Shown here: positions 21,933 through 32,617 of the stretch, piece by piece
Numbering within the stretch: the stretch's first letter is position 1
Layout of the letters: each line of letters starts with the position of its first letter
Assembly (NCBI RefSeq): GCF_026151205.1
Contig: NC_087080.1
Span: 15,447,337 to 15,511,336 of the forward strand
Reading direction: 5' to 3'
Source: Bolinopsis microptera
Lineage: Eukaryota > Ctenophora > Tentaculata > Lobata > Bolinopsidae
DNA: 64,000 bases
Program-made: the position numbers and the translations under genes
Notes under the pieces: model-generated
Databases searched by the model: none
What the model was told of the DNA's origin: nothing
What the model saw: only the letters and a program-made list of their open reading frames with translations

Positions 21933-23674
21933 TTAAACGAGGAAGAGTACTGCTCCCTCCAGAGCGACAGAAGAGTAAAACTTCATCTTGTAAACGTCTT
22001 TTGTCTTATGAAAACAGTGGTCATACTGCGCCATATCTCTCACATACGGATTACGCATAGGATACTCATCAGTTCTTGGATCTTTACCTTAGGGAAGCAT
22101 CTTGCTTTACTGATCATTAAATTGAGGAAAGAAAAATAGCATATTAATCGTTTTCTTATTTTACATTTTACAGAACAGAAAAATTATTAATATTTTATCA
22201 CTAATGGAAAAAAGCGGTTCAAAGTCTTACCATTGATAGTCAGCCAAATGAATTGATCCGAAAGGTCTATTATGACGTGCGCTGTATCTCCAGTGACTTT
22301 ACTCTCTGCTGGCATGTCTTCTGTCACTAAGCACCCTGAGTAGGCGTGCCCAATTCTTGTTCTCTGGCTAGGATAGTCAAAAAATGAGACAAATTCCTCC
22401 AGAGTTCCTGTAAAATTAGTATGGTGTTATGTGAAAGTGTTTGTTGCTGGAACATTTGTTCATTCGTAGACGAAATTGATTACGGGGGTTGAAATTTCGG
22501 ACAAACGGGGGGCAGTATCGAGATAGCCCGACCACTGGTCCGCGGACCACTGTCCGCGGACCACTGTCTGCGGACCACTGTCTGCGGACCACTGTCTACC
22601 AGATCATATTACTGTATATTAACAGTATCCCCTGAATCAAGCAGGGTTCACATCATCCCCTGAATCAAGCAGGGTTCACATCATCGCACGCGAATTCCAA
22701 TCAGCGGTGGTGTCAAGGAAGGAAGTCTCGAGCATTCTCTAGGGAGGCGGTGGGTCCATTAATTTCGTCCATTAGACAGAAGAGTACCATGTCAGGAATT
22801 GGAATAGTTGTTGTTGTTGATGATGGCAACTGATAATACTTCACCAAAAACGAACGACTTATATACCACATTTTAATCGTAATCATTTATTTCATTGAGC
22901 AATCAATATTATTCGTAACTAATTATATCCGAGAGACCACATTTGAATCGTAATCAATAGTTTGATCCAGTAATTTACTACGCTACAATTAATTATGCTA
23001 GTCGTAACTAATTGCATCCAAGATACCATACATACCATTCATATGATCTGGTAACCAATCAACTATTCACAAACACCTGTTGCTTGATTCAGGGGATACT
23101 GTTATTATACAGTAATATGATCTGGTAGACAGGTGTCCGCGGACAGTGGTCCGCGGACCAGTGGTCGGGCTATCTCGATACTGCCAAACGGGGTGATATG
23201 AAAATCCGAGATTTAGGCGGACGTCCTAATTAGATGGCCCCCTGAGTAAATAAAACCTAACAAGAAATATATGTATGATAAGTCTAATCAAAATCTAACC
23301 CAAATCTAACCCAAATCTAACCCAAATCTAACCCAAATCATTGAAGAAAGAGATCGTCTGAGTTGATTCTGATCCGGGATTTCTCTTATATTTAAACTCG
23401 ATACGTCTCTTATTGAATCGAAATTCTCTAAGATCGGTTTCACATTCTTCAGCTTCACAGTTGATAAATTGGTTCCCTGTATAATTTTGTTAGTATAGAA
23501 TATTATTTATTAGTATTGAAAATACTATGTAAAAAATGAACTCTCCTAATTCAGTAAGTAACCAGTAAGTACTAACCAGTAAGTAAGTGGTTAACCCTAA
23601 CCACAAGTTTACTTACATGATCTTGTTGACGTTGAGGTGACTATTAGCGCTCCTAACAACGCTGTACATATCAT
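21933..23674 (-). CDS. Secreted protein of unknown family, paralogue B
   Basis: Four exons: 23674-23617 (signal peptide MICTALLGALIVTSTSTR), 23476-23333, 22407-22231 and 22087 to the stop at 21933-21935. All junctions are phase 1. Exon 2 contains NCEAEECETDLREFRF, exon 3 DYPSQRTRIGHAYSGC and GDTAHVIIDLSDQF, and exon 4 GKDPRTDEYPMRNPYVRD then SSVALEGAVLFLV. A TAA stands where paralogue A has CCA (proline), 7 bp before the shared donor-like GTATGT, so B either ends there naturally or is shortened relative to A. Coding sequence is otherwise intact with many in-frame substitutions, suggesting both copies were maintained. Secreted; function not recognised. Confidence 0.72.
22511..23185. mobile_element. 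hAT-like MITE with 8-bp target duplication
   Basis: 675 bp with terminal inverted repeats beginning GGCAGTATCGAGATAGCCCG and extending about 110 bp. They include tandem GTCCGCGGACCACT blocks (four to five at the left end) and CCAGATCATATTACTGTATA. The flanks carry a perfect 8-bp duplication AAACGGGG (22503-22510 and 23186-23193). Eight-base duplications are typical of hAT and P superfamilies. No open transposase. It interrupts intron 2 of paralogue B and is absent from A. Confidence 0.9.
23291..23338. repeat. AAATCTAACCC x4 at the exon 2 donor of paralogue B
   Basis: Four tandem 11-bp units cover the exon 2 donor, so on the minus strand the donor-like GGGTTAGATTT is repeated. Paralogue A has a single copy (17541-17550). 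Confidence 0.9.
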
Positions 23675-23875
23675 CTCCTGGCACATGATAGTAACTAATT
23701 AGAGATGAGATATTAAATGAGTTTAAATGTAATTAAACGTGAAGTCTGACACGAGCCCTTTAATATGATGTTGCACTATTCTATTTATAATATTTTCCGG
23801 AAATTATTTCACCGAAAAGTCGTGGACACTGGTAACTGATAATTTCCCGCAAGGGTTACCAGAGTATTATGAAGA

Positions 23876-24163
23876 CTGATATCTGGATATTATCCGGTTG
23901 GAAGAGACAAGGACAAGTGAAACAAGGAAGTTAGGAGTAAGGGCAAATTTTCGGCGTCAACGCCATCTTCAGGCTCAAATTATTTGTTATATAGTAGTGT
24001 TGAAAGTATTAAAAATTTTAATACTTTTAATACTTTCAACACTACTATATTACAAATAATTTGAGCCTGAAGATGGCGTTGACGCCGAAAATTTGCCCTT
24101 ACTCCTAACTTCCTTGTTTCACTTGTCCTTGTCTCTTCCAACCGGGTAATATCCAGATATCAG
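23876..24163. repeat. 288-bp near-perfect palindrome
   Basis: Arms of about 135 bp, from CTGATATCTGGATATTATCC to its inverse, around an AT-rich centre. Each arm ends inward with GGCGTCAACGCC, GAGCCTGAAGATGGC-type sequence and ATAGTAGTGTTGAAAGTATT. It is a fold-back element lying upstream of paralogue B. No coding capacity. Confidence 0.92.
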
Positions 24164-24369
24164 TATTTCAATCATGAGACTAATAAACAGCGAACTACTC
24201 CGTTATTTGATATTATGAAGACAGACTGCGAGTCACCTCAAATAATTTTCATAAAGTTTTGGATTCAGAATATATTTTATGTAATGAATACAAGTAATTC
24301 CGGACATGTTTATCGTGTTTGGGTGCCCATCATATTATACTGCTAGGGCCCTTTTCTCTAGCAGAATAT

Positions 24370-24650
24370 CACTGATCACTGATTGCCGGAGTGATTGCCT
24401 ATTAAGATAAGGAAACGCTGAATCTAAGAATAATATAAATGTTAAATGTTCATCGTTTATGCAAATTCCACCGGTGTCTTAGGGAAATGTGATAGCTTTA
24501 TGATAAATATGTATGTTAAGTTGAAGAATGTCTAGAAAAACGATCACGGACCACTGATCGCCGGAGTGATTGCCTATTAAGATAAGGAAACGCTTGATCT
24601 AAGAATAATATAAATGTTAAACGTTCATCGTTTATGCAAATTCCGCCTGT
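24370..24650. repeat. Direct repeat of about 105 bp
   Basis: The block CGGAGTGATTGCCTATTAAG...ATGTTAAA...CGTTTATGCAAATTCC occurs at about 24390-24475 and again at 24560-24650, with a related copy at 20000-20080 upstream of paralogue A. Confidence 0.85.
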
Positions 24651-25256
24651 AAATATTCAACCAAAATTATGAACATAATAGCTTTTACAACGGGGTTCTA
24701 GATGTTCTTTAAATGTCCTTCGATAGAAAAGCAACAATCTGTTTAACATATTATCTGCACCATGGTCAGTCAGAAATCAGCTACATGCGGACGGCTAGTG
24801 GCTACCTGTGGCCTACAGGCTGTGGGTGGCTACCCCTTTAAATCAAGCTTATATGTTCAATCAAGACAAAACAATACTTCCAAAGCTGATGAGATTAATC
24901 TAGTTCAGAATTCTTCTCCCACCACCGTTATTCCTCCACTGTACTTACTACATACCTAACATAACTCCACCAATCCACAACTACTTTAATGCGGTACGTT
25001 TAACTGTGAGAATTGTGGAGAGTTTGGAACTGCAACAGGATGATATATATATATTCACAACAAGCGCTCCCAGTTTCAAATTATCTCTAAATCCACTGTA
25101 AAAAACTCTGCAGGATTCAAGGCATTGTGTCAGAGAGAAAAAATGTCAGTACAGAAACAATGAAAATTCCACGGAATTGATTTTTTAACGCCTCACAGTA
25201 ACCACTTACAGTAAAGGTCATGGTTAAGGTTTTACTGTTAGATATCGAAGGGTTTA

Positions 25257-25646
25257 AGAATATCTGTTGAAGACACGCCAGTGCAGCAAGTTAGTGACTT
25301 TACGTACTTAGGTACAATTATTTCCAGCGACGGTACTATCGACCGTGAGCTGTCAGCTAGGATTCAGAAAGCTTCCGGAGCCTTCAATCAACTGAGTAAT
25401 ATATGGAAAAACCGCAACATCCAGTCTTATACAAAGATCAGGATTTATAAGGCAGCAGTTTTGACAATATTGTTATATGGTAGTGAGGTTTGGAACACAA
25501 CCAAAAAGCAGCTACATCGCTTTGAGGTGTTCCATCAGCGTTGCTTGAGGAGAATACTTAGGATAAGATGGCTCGATCGGGTTAGAAACACTGAAGTGCT
25601 GGAGCGTTCATTGGTGCAGGCCACTCGAATGATTGAGGAGACCTAA
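25257..25646 (+). pseudogene. LINE reverse transcriptase fragment (C-terminal part)
   Basis: A frame of about 130 codons without start matches the segment that follows the catalytic domain of many non-LTR reverse transcriptases. It shows FTYLGTIISSDGTIDRELSA, RIQKASGAFNQLSNIW, TKIRIYKAAVLTILLYGSEV, FHQRCLRRILRIRWLDRVRN and TEVLERS. The frame stops at 25646 and no endonuclease or YADD palm motif is present upstream, so this is a 5'-truncated, dead copy. The clade (CR1/RTE/L2-like) is not decided. Confidence 0.9.
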
Positions 25647-26734
25647 TCAAGTAAGTTAAGAATATAATTGTCTATAATAACAGTCTGGAGTAAAGGCGTT
25701 AATACAAATTACATTGCCATGGTTATAATACTTTGCCTGCAGATATATAAAGTACATACTATTTATAGATTCAAGCTAATCACATCTAATTTTATTGTCC
25801 TCTTCGACGACTCCCGAAGCATATATTTCCTCCTTGAGGAGCCTCGAGCACAGACTTAGTGAGCTAAATTTTAATGGTACAGAATTCTCTCCACCTAGAG
25901 GATTCCTTGTCTACTATGGAATTTTCTTCTGCTATTTATTTTGTTATTTCAACAAAACAAATTAAAGTATAAAACCACGGGGTCATATTACAGAATAACT
26001 GATGATATTGCAGAACATATGCATGGGCAGGCTATTAGTTTATTTATTGCTTTTCACTATTCTAGAGAAGCTTCACAAATAAAGAATGTAGATTCCTAAT
26101 TCTGTACGGATCCATAAGTTTCCACATATTTCCTCGAATTAGACAAAAATATTACTTGAATGTTCTCGTGCATGATTAACTCTCTAATGGATTTTTTAAA
26201 ATTGGGGGGGCAAATGGAATCCCAAAAGAGATGTACCTATACCAGTCCCTTTTAGCGGACTGCGGAGATAATATGTACGTATATAGTACTGATATTGATG
26301 AAGCCAGTACTAGTACTGATATTGATGAAGCCACCAAGTGACCGTCCAATCTAATCGAATTCCCTATTGCGCGAAAACCGAATGACATTTAACTGGAAAA
26401 AGCAAACTGACCGATCGTAATGTTGTACCATGCAGTATGTATGCGCGCGCGCTATACACATTATTACTTTTATTTCAAATCGTGTTCTGGTTAATCTATC
26501 GTTTTTAAATGATTTAATTTACCAGTTAAATCGCCTATGATATCAGCTACCACACATGTATAGTTTAGTGGCTGACCATGCTTTAGTGCTCCTTCATAAT
26601 GATGAAATTGCTAGGTAACAGCTTGATCCGTACGAATAGACCACGTTGCACGTGCATGATTGCTTTGTGCATTGTCCATCTAGAAAAAGTTACAGAAATT
26701 TTTCTCCTGACCTAAAAAATCTACCTATCTAAAG
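25647..26734. other. Intergenic, no gene seen
   Basis: AT-rich sequence with a short GCGCGCGCGC run near 26443 and two copies of GTACTGATATTGATGAAGCC (26285-26332). The small frames show no recognisable features. Confidence 0.5.
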
Positions 26735-27361
26735 ATGATTCTTTCATTGTTAGACAGACGATCTCGATACGAGATAACCCAAGTGGAGGAAATCAGGATA
26801 GAACCTGATTTCATGAGAAGAGCTCCATCGCTGGACTCTAATTGTTCCGATGAAGTTGATAACCTGCCCGTCAATTTTGACACACACAAGATCGCTGACA
26901 ACGGTCGAGGTGTGTTTTGGATTGAAGAAATCAACGAGGTTGAAGGCTTAACTTCATTTATTCTTCCTGGGAGTATCGAGGATGACCCGAATGAGATCGA
27001 TTGGAGTGATTCCTTCAATTACACCGAAGAGACCAAAGTTGAACAGCCCTTCAACTTACTTCCTAACGGGAAGCGAAAGAAAAGTGTTCGGACTAAAGTA
27101 AAGAATATGTTTAGGAACAAATCTTACCGTCGACGAGCAGCGTATGCATTCGACAGTAAATCGACATCACTCGGTGATGAGCTTGCTGCATCCTTGGATA
27201 AATTGAAGATGTTCATGAAGAACTCTATTGAACGTCTCCGACGATCAGAACCATCGTGGCGTCGTGGACCCTGGACCAACTTTGACGACGTGTTCAGTCA
27301 TGGAGGCCGAGGGAACAACTTTATTCCTTTCATGAATCTAACTCCTGCCACTCGATGGTAA
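26735..27361 (+). CDS. Intronless orphan gene, 208 residues
   Basis: Uninterrupted frame from ATG at 26735 to TAA, with coding-like composition unlike its AT-rich surroundings. The N-terminal half is acidic (EEIRIEPDF, DDPNEIDWSD). The middle is strongly basic (NGKRKKSVRTKVKNMFRNKS, then YRRRAAYAF) and could be a nuclear-localisation or nucleic-acid-binding stretch. The C-terminus is W/R/F-rich (SEPSWRRGPWTNFDD). There is no signal peptide, membrane segment or known domain. An AATAAA at 27376-27381 lies 15 bp after the stop, supporting a transcribed unit. It could be a retrocopy or a lineage-specific gene. Function unknown. Confidence 0.65.
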   Translation: MILSLLDRRSRYEITQVEEIRIEPDFMRRAPSLDSNCSDEVDNLPVNFDTHKIADNGRGVFWIEEINEVEGLTSFILPGSIEDDPNEIDWSDSFNYTEETKVEQPFNLLPNGKRKKSVRTKVKNMFRNKSYRRRAAYAFDSKSTSLGDELAASLDKLKMFMKNSIERLRRSEPSWRRGPWTNFDDVFSHGGRGNNFIPFMNLTPATRW

Positions 27362-27375
27362 AGAAGATAACGAGG

Positions 27376-27381
27376 AATAAA
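27376..27381 (+). promoter_or_regulatory. Polyadenylation signal of the orphan gene
   Basis: AATAAA 15 bp after the stop of the 208-residue frame. Confidence 0.45.
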
Positions 27382-30300
27382 AGATAAGGACTAAAGATCA
27401 CGGAAATGGACTGAAATGAAAACGGAACCTGAAACCACTACAAATGTGATTTTATAACCACATACCGGATTTTACTACTACAATACCGATTTTACAACTA
27501 CAAATCGGATTTAAAAAAAAACTTTTCAAAGACTTAAGCAAACACAGTATAGATGTCTAAGTCATTTTATTTTAGTCGGCCTTATGCCACAGTGGGGGGA
27601 GCAAAATAAAAAATTACTTGCTCTTCGTGCCAGCCTCGTAGCTTTGCTAGATCGTGTCGTGTGACAGGGTCTATCAGAACTAGAGGTCCCACTGCCGCGG
27701 ATCTGATCTGGCTGATGATCCTGGAGAGCGGTCATCTCCATTAATTGTCTTTTTAATTAACCAATGACATAATATTAGTATGTCAACCAGTCGCCATTTC
27801 ATTTCAAAGTATGTTATACTTCAAATCTTATAGAGCAAAAATTCTGATTCAAAAGAATCTTGTTAAATCTCGTCTCCATTAATCATGTAACAGGTTTAGA
27901 TTTAAAATCTAAATTTTCCTTACCTATTATACTATATATATGCAATGCTGTTAACTGCGCGTGTGCGCGTGACTCATTGAATTTAATGTATTCTGAAGTT
28001 AGTTAATATATTATTTGCAATTTGATTATGAAACGATCATTGAGGGTTTATAACGTGATCTCCGAATAAAAATTCTTTAAGAATTCAATGAAACAGCTAT
28101 TCCTTATTGGCATTCGACCAAGTTGGCTAGAAATGTCCACGGCATTGTTATTTTATCATCTTAAACAATTTTTCAATTACCTTAGTTCGTTTAATTATGG
28201 CGGGTTATAAATGTGGCGGTTTTTTTTTTCACAAATTCCGCCATATTTTAACCCGTCATTGTTTTTACCCGCCATAATAAAACCCTCCGAGTCAACTTTT
28301 GGAGTTCTGACAGGGTATATCATGGCATAATAATTTTATCGGTCCTTTATTTGTTATTACATTGATACAATTACAATTACAAGTGTCGTGAACTCACTAT
28401 TGTGTATTCATACTTACTTCCTATTCATATCAACAAAGATATTATTATATACTTTGAAACTGCAAACAAAAACGCAGTCTGGAAGGAAAATTGAATAGAA
28501 TTTTGCAATATGGCAGGTAAATTCAGTGGATTTTCAAATTTTGTTCTGAAAATAATATTGTAGGTATAAATAAGTGGCGGGTTAAATTTGGCGGATTTTG
28601 GGAAAATCTGCCATATTTTTACCCGCCATTATTTTTACTCGCCACAATATTATCCGCCATATAAGTACACGAACTAAGGTATATGTCATAATAATAATAT
28701 TTACAGGTAAGTAGATCACCCCCGCGCATCAGCGAGGACCTTGCTAGGGTTACACTTACATCTTGGTGACAGTTACTACTACAATTAATACTACGTCGGA
28801 TATTCAATGACCCCAACGACTCAAGGATGGGTAACAGGTAATGAAACCGTGTCAGTGTAACATAGGGCTCGTCTATAAAAGTAAGTCAGTGTAAGTAATC
28901 CGGTGTGTATATATTTACATTTAATTTAGGCCAAAATTACTTTTGGCATTAATTATAAAACAGAAAAGTTTGAATTTTGACTCGTGAGCCGAGACTCAGG
29001 GTAAAATTTGACTCATATTTTTAGCTCACTGACTCAGATAACTGGTGTTGTGAAAACTAAGTCTCAATTTGGCGGATTTAAGTTTTGACTACACTGGAAT
29101 ACAGTGGCTCATGCTCAAATCATACGTATTCATAAAGCGAGTATGTAGTCAGATCAAGTGAGTCTGCGGTGTGCCCACTCTTTCTATGGATTACATATTG
29201 AATTACATATCTTCAACCGAAATTTTCGCTCTATTTTGACATCACAAAGGAGTAAATCGATGAAATCATTGCGATCATAAGACTGATGTTGGCCACCGCC
29301 ATTATGATTATACAAAGAAAAGCAAATTGGACGGCTGCCAGCATCAATAAAACATTGCATTTGCCAAATTTCACCTTAAGTGAACTTATGTACATTAGTT
29401 AGAAAAGAGCAGTGCTGGTAGGGTTCGTTTTAAGAAGGGTTCGTTTTTATCAGATAATTCGCGATTTACGCCCATCGAGACTAAATGGCTGGATAAATTA
29501 GTAACAATTGATTATATTAAAAGTTGAAGTCACTTGCAGTTGCAGTATGACTATGAGTATGGAATTAATAGAATAATTCTATTGCGAAAACTTTCGCTAT
29601 TATTATATCGATGATATTTATATTTATATTTTTCATCAGAATTAATGCTACTCATTGTCAATTGTCGGGAATTTAACATGTAGCTTGCATCGCGTGACCT
29701 AGGAATAGGACATGTAAACGCGGTTTACAGCCATCTCAATTTGGGCGGACATAGAGAAAACTATTAAATTATGTAACTAAAGAAAGCTCGGACAAACCCT
29801 AAAAAGGAACCTCCAGCCCTGCGATGTAACCTAAGTTCTAAAAGTGGTTACGTATTATGTGAACGACCCCCATGAGAGTAAGCATTGCTTTTTATAATAT
29901 CTGTGAGCTGCGTGAGGGTCGCCTAACGACTATTACTAAAATGGAGGCTGCGAAAAGATAGGCATAACAGGACAATAGTATTAGAAGGCCGTTAGCATTA
30001 AAGCAGAGATCATTATAATATTATGTTTGAGCAAGGGTTGCTTGTTCTCATTAATACATACCAATGAGCATTGAGCATAAGCACGTAAAAAGTCTTTGTT
30101 GAGACGCTTGCTTTCAAAAAACTCAAAGGATTATCTGACCGAGTGACAGCGTCAACATCACGTCATTGGCGCACGGTGTGTCTCCTTATCCAAGACAAAA
30201 ATAGATTCTGCTCAATACCTAAGTGTAACCTAGCAACCAGAACTGTAACCTAGCAACTGTAACCTAAGTCTCCAAGATGTTTCATCTCCGCTTTATTAGT

Positions 30301-30495
30301 CGCTGTTGGAATAACAAAAAGAATGACATCTTGTGAGTGTCATGTGATTCGGCCGTATTGACCACTCGTTTTTAGGTTGAGCCACACATTCCTAATTTGT
30401 CTTCCACCGTAGTAGTGTCTGGTCCCGGGCTAAACTGTTTCTGAAAATTTGTGAAACATTTGAAATGACTGAAAAAATTTTCAGAAACAGTTCGA
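27382..30495. other. Gene-poor region with GGCGGGTTA-type fold-backs
   Basis: No exon is recognised. Two hairpin-like elements of one family stand at about 28196-28285 (ATTATGGCGGGTTATAAATG ... TTTTTACCCGCCATAAT) and 28572-28660 (TGGCGGGTTAAATTTGGCGG ... TTTTTACCCGCCATTAT). A solitary MITE end (ACGTATTATGTGAACGACCC) lies at 29849-29868. Confidence 0.55.
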
Positions 30496-30684
30496 AAGTA
30501 TATTAAAGTATATTAAAGGATATTAAAGTATATTAAAATATATTAAAGTATATTAAAGTATATTGAAGTATATTGAAGTATATTAAAGTATATTAAAGTA
30601 TATTAAAGTATATTAAAGTATATTAAAGTATATTAAAGTATATTAAAGTATATTTAAGTATATTAAAGTATGTTAAAGTATATC
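30496..30684. repeat. AGTATATTAA tandem array, copy 1
   Basis: About 19 copies of a 10-bp unit with few changes. Confidence 0.95.
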
Positions 30685-32122
30685 ACAATGCTGGCAAGCA
30701 TTACCGTCGCCCTTATATTCACAATACTATTTACCCCCTATACTATTATATCCCCTTTATTGATTTCCAGGCATTAAGACTCATCGAAAGTAGATCAGCA
30801 GGCACATTTAAGTTCAAAACATTCTAATTCAATGTTAAAGATGACAGGAATAAGAAATAGTTATATGGAGGTTTTTAAGAAATTTGCGCAAAATACGCGC
30901 CAGCATGTTATACGAAATTAGGTAAAAAACCCAAAATCGCCATATTCAGGTGCCTTAAAAACCATGTTAAAATTGAGTTAGGGATCTGAAACTTTGCAGG
31001 GCGTCTAGACCTTGTCCAAATCGACTGTAAAAAAAATTTCATGTTTCAGGAGTATCGTGAAGTGGGTTTTCTGGAACCCCTGTTTTACAACAGATTGTCG
31101 TGAAGATATATAATATATAATATAGACGCTTTTTGCAGTCAATTGTAGCCTACATTTAAGTGTCCGTAGATTCAAAAGTATAAACGATACAGTCATCTCG
31201 AACCACAGGTTTTAAAGATAATCGTTTAAGCTTTAGTTTACATTGTATTGAAAAATGATTTAACGTCATCATCATCACTTGATGACGTCATCAAATTAAG
31301 TGTTTTAAAAACTTGATTTTTGACAAAGTAACAACTTTTCAATCGATTTTACGCTATTAAGGAGTAATTTTATTCAAAATCTGAGGGCATTTTTATCTTA
31401 GATAATTGTTCAAGCATTCCGAAAATCTACCGGAATAGTTTCCTACCTTGCTCCTTCATAAAGATATTTGCTATTGAAGTTAGTGCTTTTTTGAAGAATA
31501 ATTTTATAAAAACACAAAAGTTGTGAATTAGTATTCTCTGGTGTTGGGTCATCCCTTGGGTTGTGGAGCTCAATTTTGCTTCTTAAAGGTGTAAATTGTG
31601 TTATAGGCTAGTTTTAAAGTTAAAAATCGAAAAGTTGCACACGTGGGGACACGCCCAAATTTATTTAAAATAGCTAAAATCACTAAAAATTTTGATTTTC
31701 ACGATTTTTATCAACTTTGGAGTCCCGTTGTGATCCAAGTTCTTTTTGAAATCTTCTGAAACTTTGCATGCTTATCAAACTATATATTAAATACCACTAT
31801 GCAAAAGTTTACGGTGATTCAATATTGTATGCGCACGCAACGTCCGCTCAAAGTTTGCACGTGCGAAAGGTGAGAATTTTGCTCATTCGTGATTTCGAAT
31901 ATATTCTGCTTTCCACGATATTTAAATGGCATTATATATGTATTTAATGCCAACTTGAATGAGTAAAAAGTGCCATATTCAGTCGGTTATCGACAGATAT
32001 ACCTAACTAAACACAAGGAAACGTTTTCAAAGGCAGAATTTCGAAATCGTCGGAATTACCTCCTTGTTAATGAAGTTTCGATTGTGTAAATTATCCTGAC
32101 ATTATAATCAAAAAGAGATGAT
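30685..32122. other. Non-coding, possibly old transposon interior
   Basis: About 1.4 kb lying between two arrays of the same 10-bp unit. The motif GAAACTTTGCA occurs twice (about 30989 and 31760). No frame is recognisable. Confidence 0.45.
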
Positions 32123-32451
32123 ATTTGACCAAAACCCATAATCATGGGTAGAGTGTACCGCTGCCAGTGTCTCTCTTTTCCAAACAAAAGGAAATGATAT
32201 TAATTTGAGGAACCGTCCGCTAATGCAAATTGATACCGAGAATGAAATCGGTCGCTCGCTTTTCCCATTTAATAAGCTTTATTACAATTCGTAAGCCGTG
32301 AATGAATGGGAAAAGCGAGCGACCGATTTCATTCTCGGTATCAATTTGCATTAGCGGACGGTTCCTCAAATTAATATCATTTCCTTTTGTTTGGAAAAGA
32401 GAGACACTGGCAGCGGTACACTCTACCCATGATTATGGGTTTTGGTCAAAT
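32123..32451. repeat. Inverted repeat with 147-bp arms
   Basis: The left arm (32123-32269) starts ATTTGACCAAAACCCATAAT. The right arm (32305-32451) is its complement, and the loop is 35 bp. The right arm abuts the second AGTATATTAA array. The 60-codon frame within is merely arm sequence. Confidence 0.95.
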
Positions 32452-32454
32452 TAT

Positions 32455-32617
32455 AGTATATTAAAGTATATTAAAGTATATTAAAGTATATTAAAGTATA
32501 TTAAAGCATATTAAAGTACATTAAAGTATATTAAAGTACATTAAAGTATATTAAAGTTTATAAAAGTATATTAAAGTATATTAAAGTACATTAAAGTATA
32601 TTTAAGTATATTAAAGT
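32455..32617. repeat. AGTATATTAA tandem array, copy 2
   Basis: About 16 units, same orientation and unit as 30496-30684, with AGTACATTAA variants. Confidence 0.95.

Larger units (their letters stand above)
21788..24520 (-). repeat. Segmental duplication, unit B
   Basis: Counterpart of 14195-20310. It keeps the poly-G tract (21835-21860; the A copy has a G-rich tract at 14231-14282), the four exons and the upstream region. It lacks the large minisatellites and the mariner-type element, and instead contains an hAT-like MITE and a 288-bp palindrome. Part of its upstream region is duplicated again (24370-24475 and 24545-24650). Confidence 0.8.

Noticed and set aside
32302..32484. Sixty-codon plus frame
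   Set aside because: Lies within the right arm of a 147-bp inverted repeat and runs into the AGTATATTAA array.
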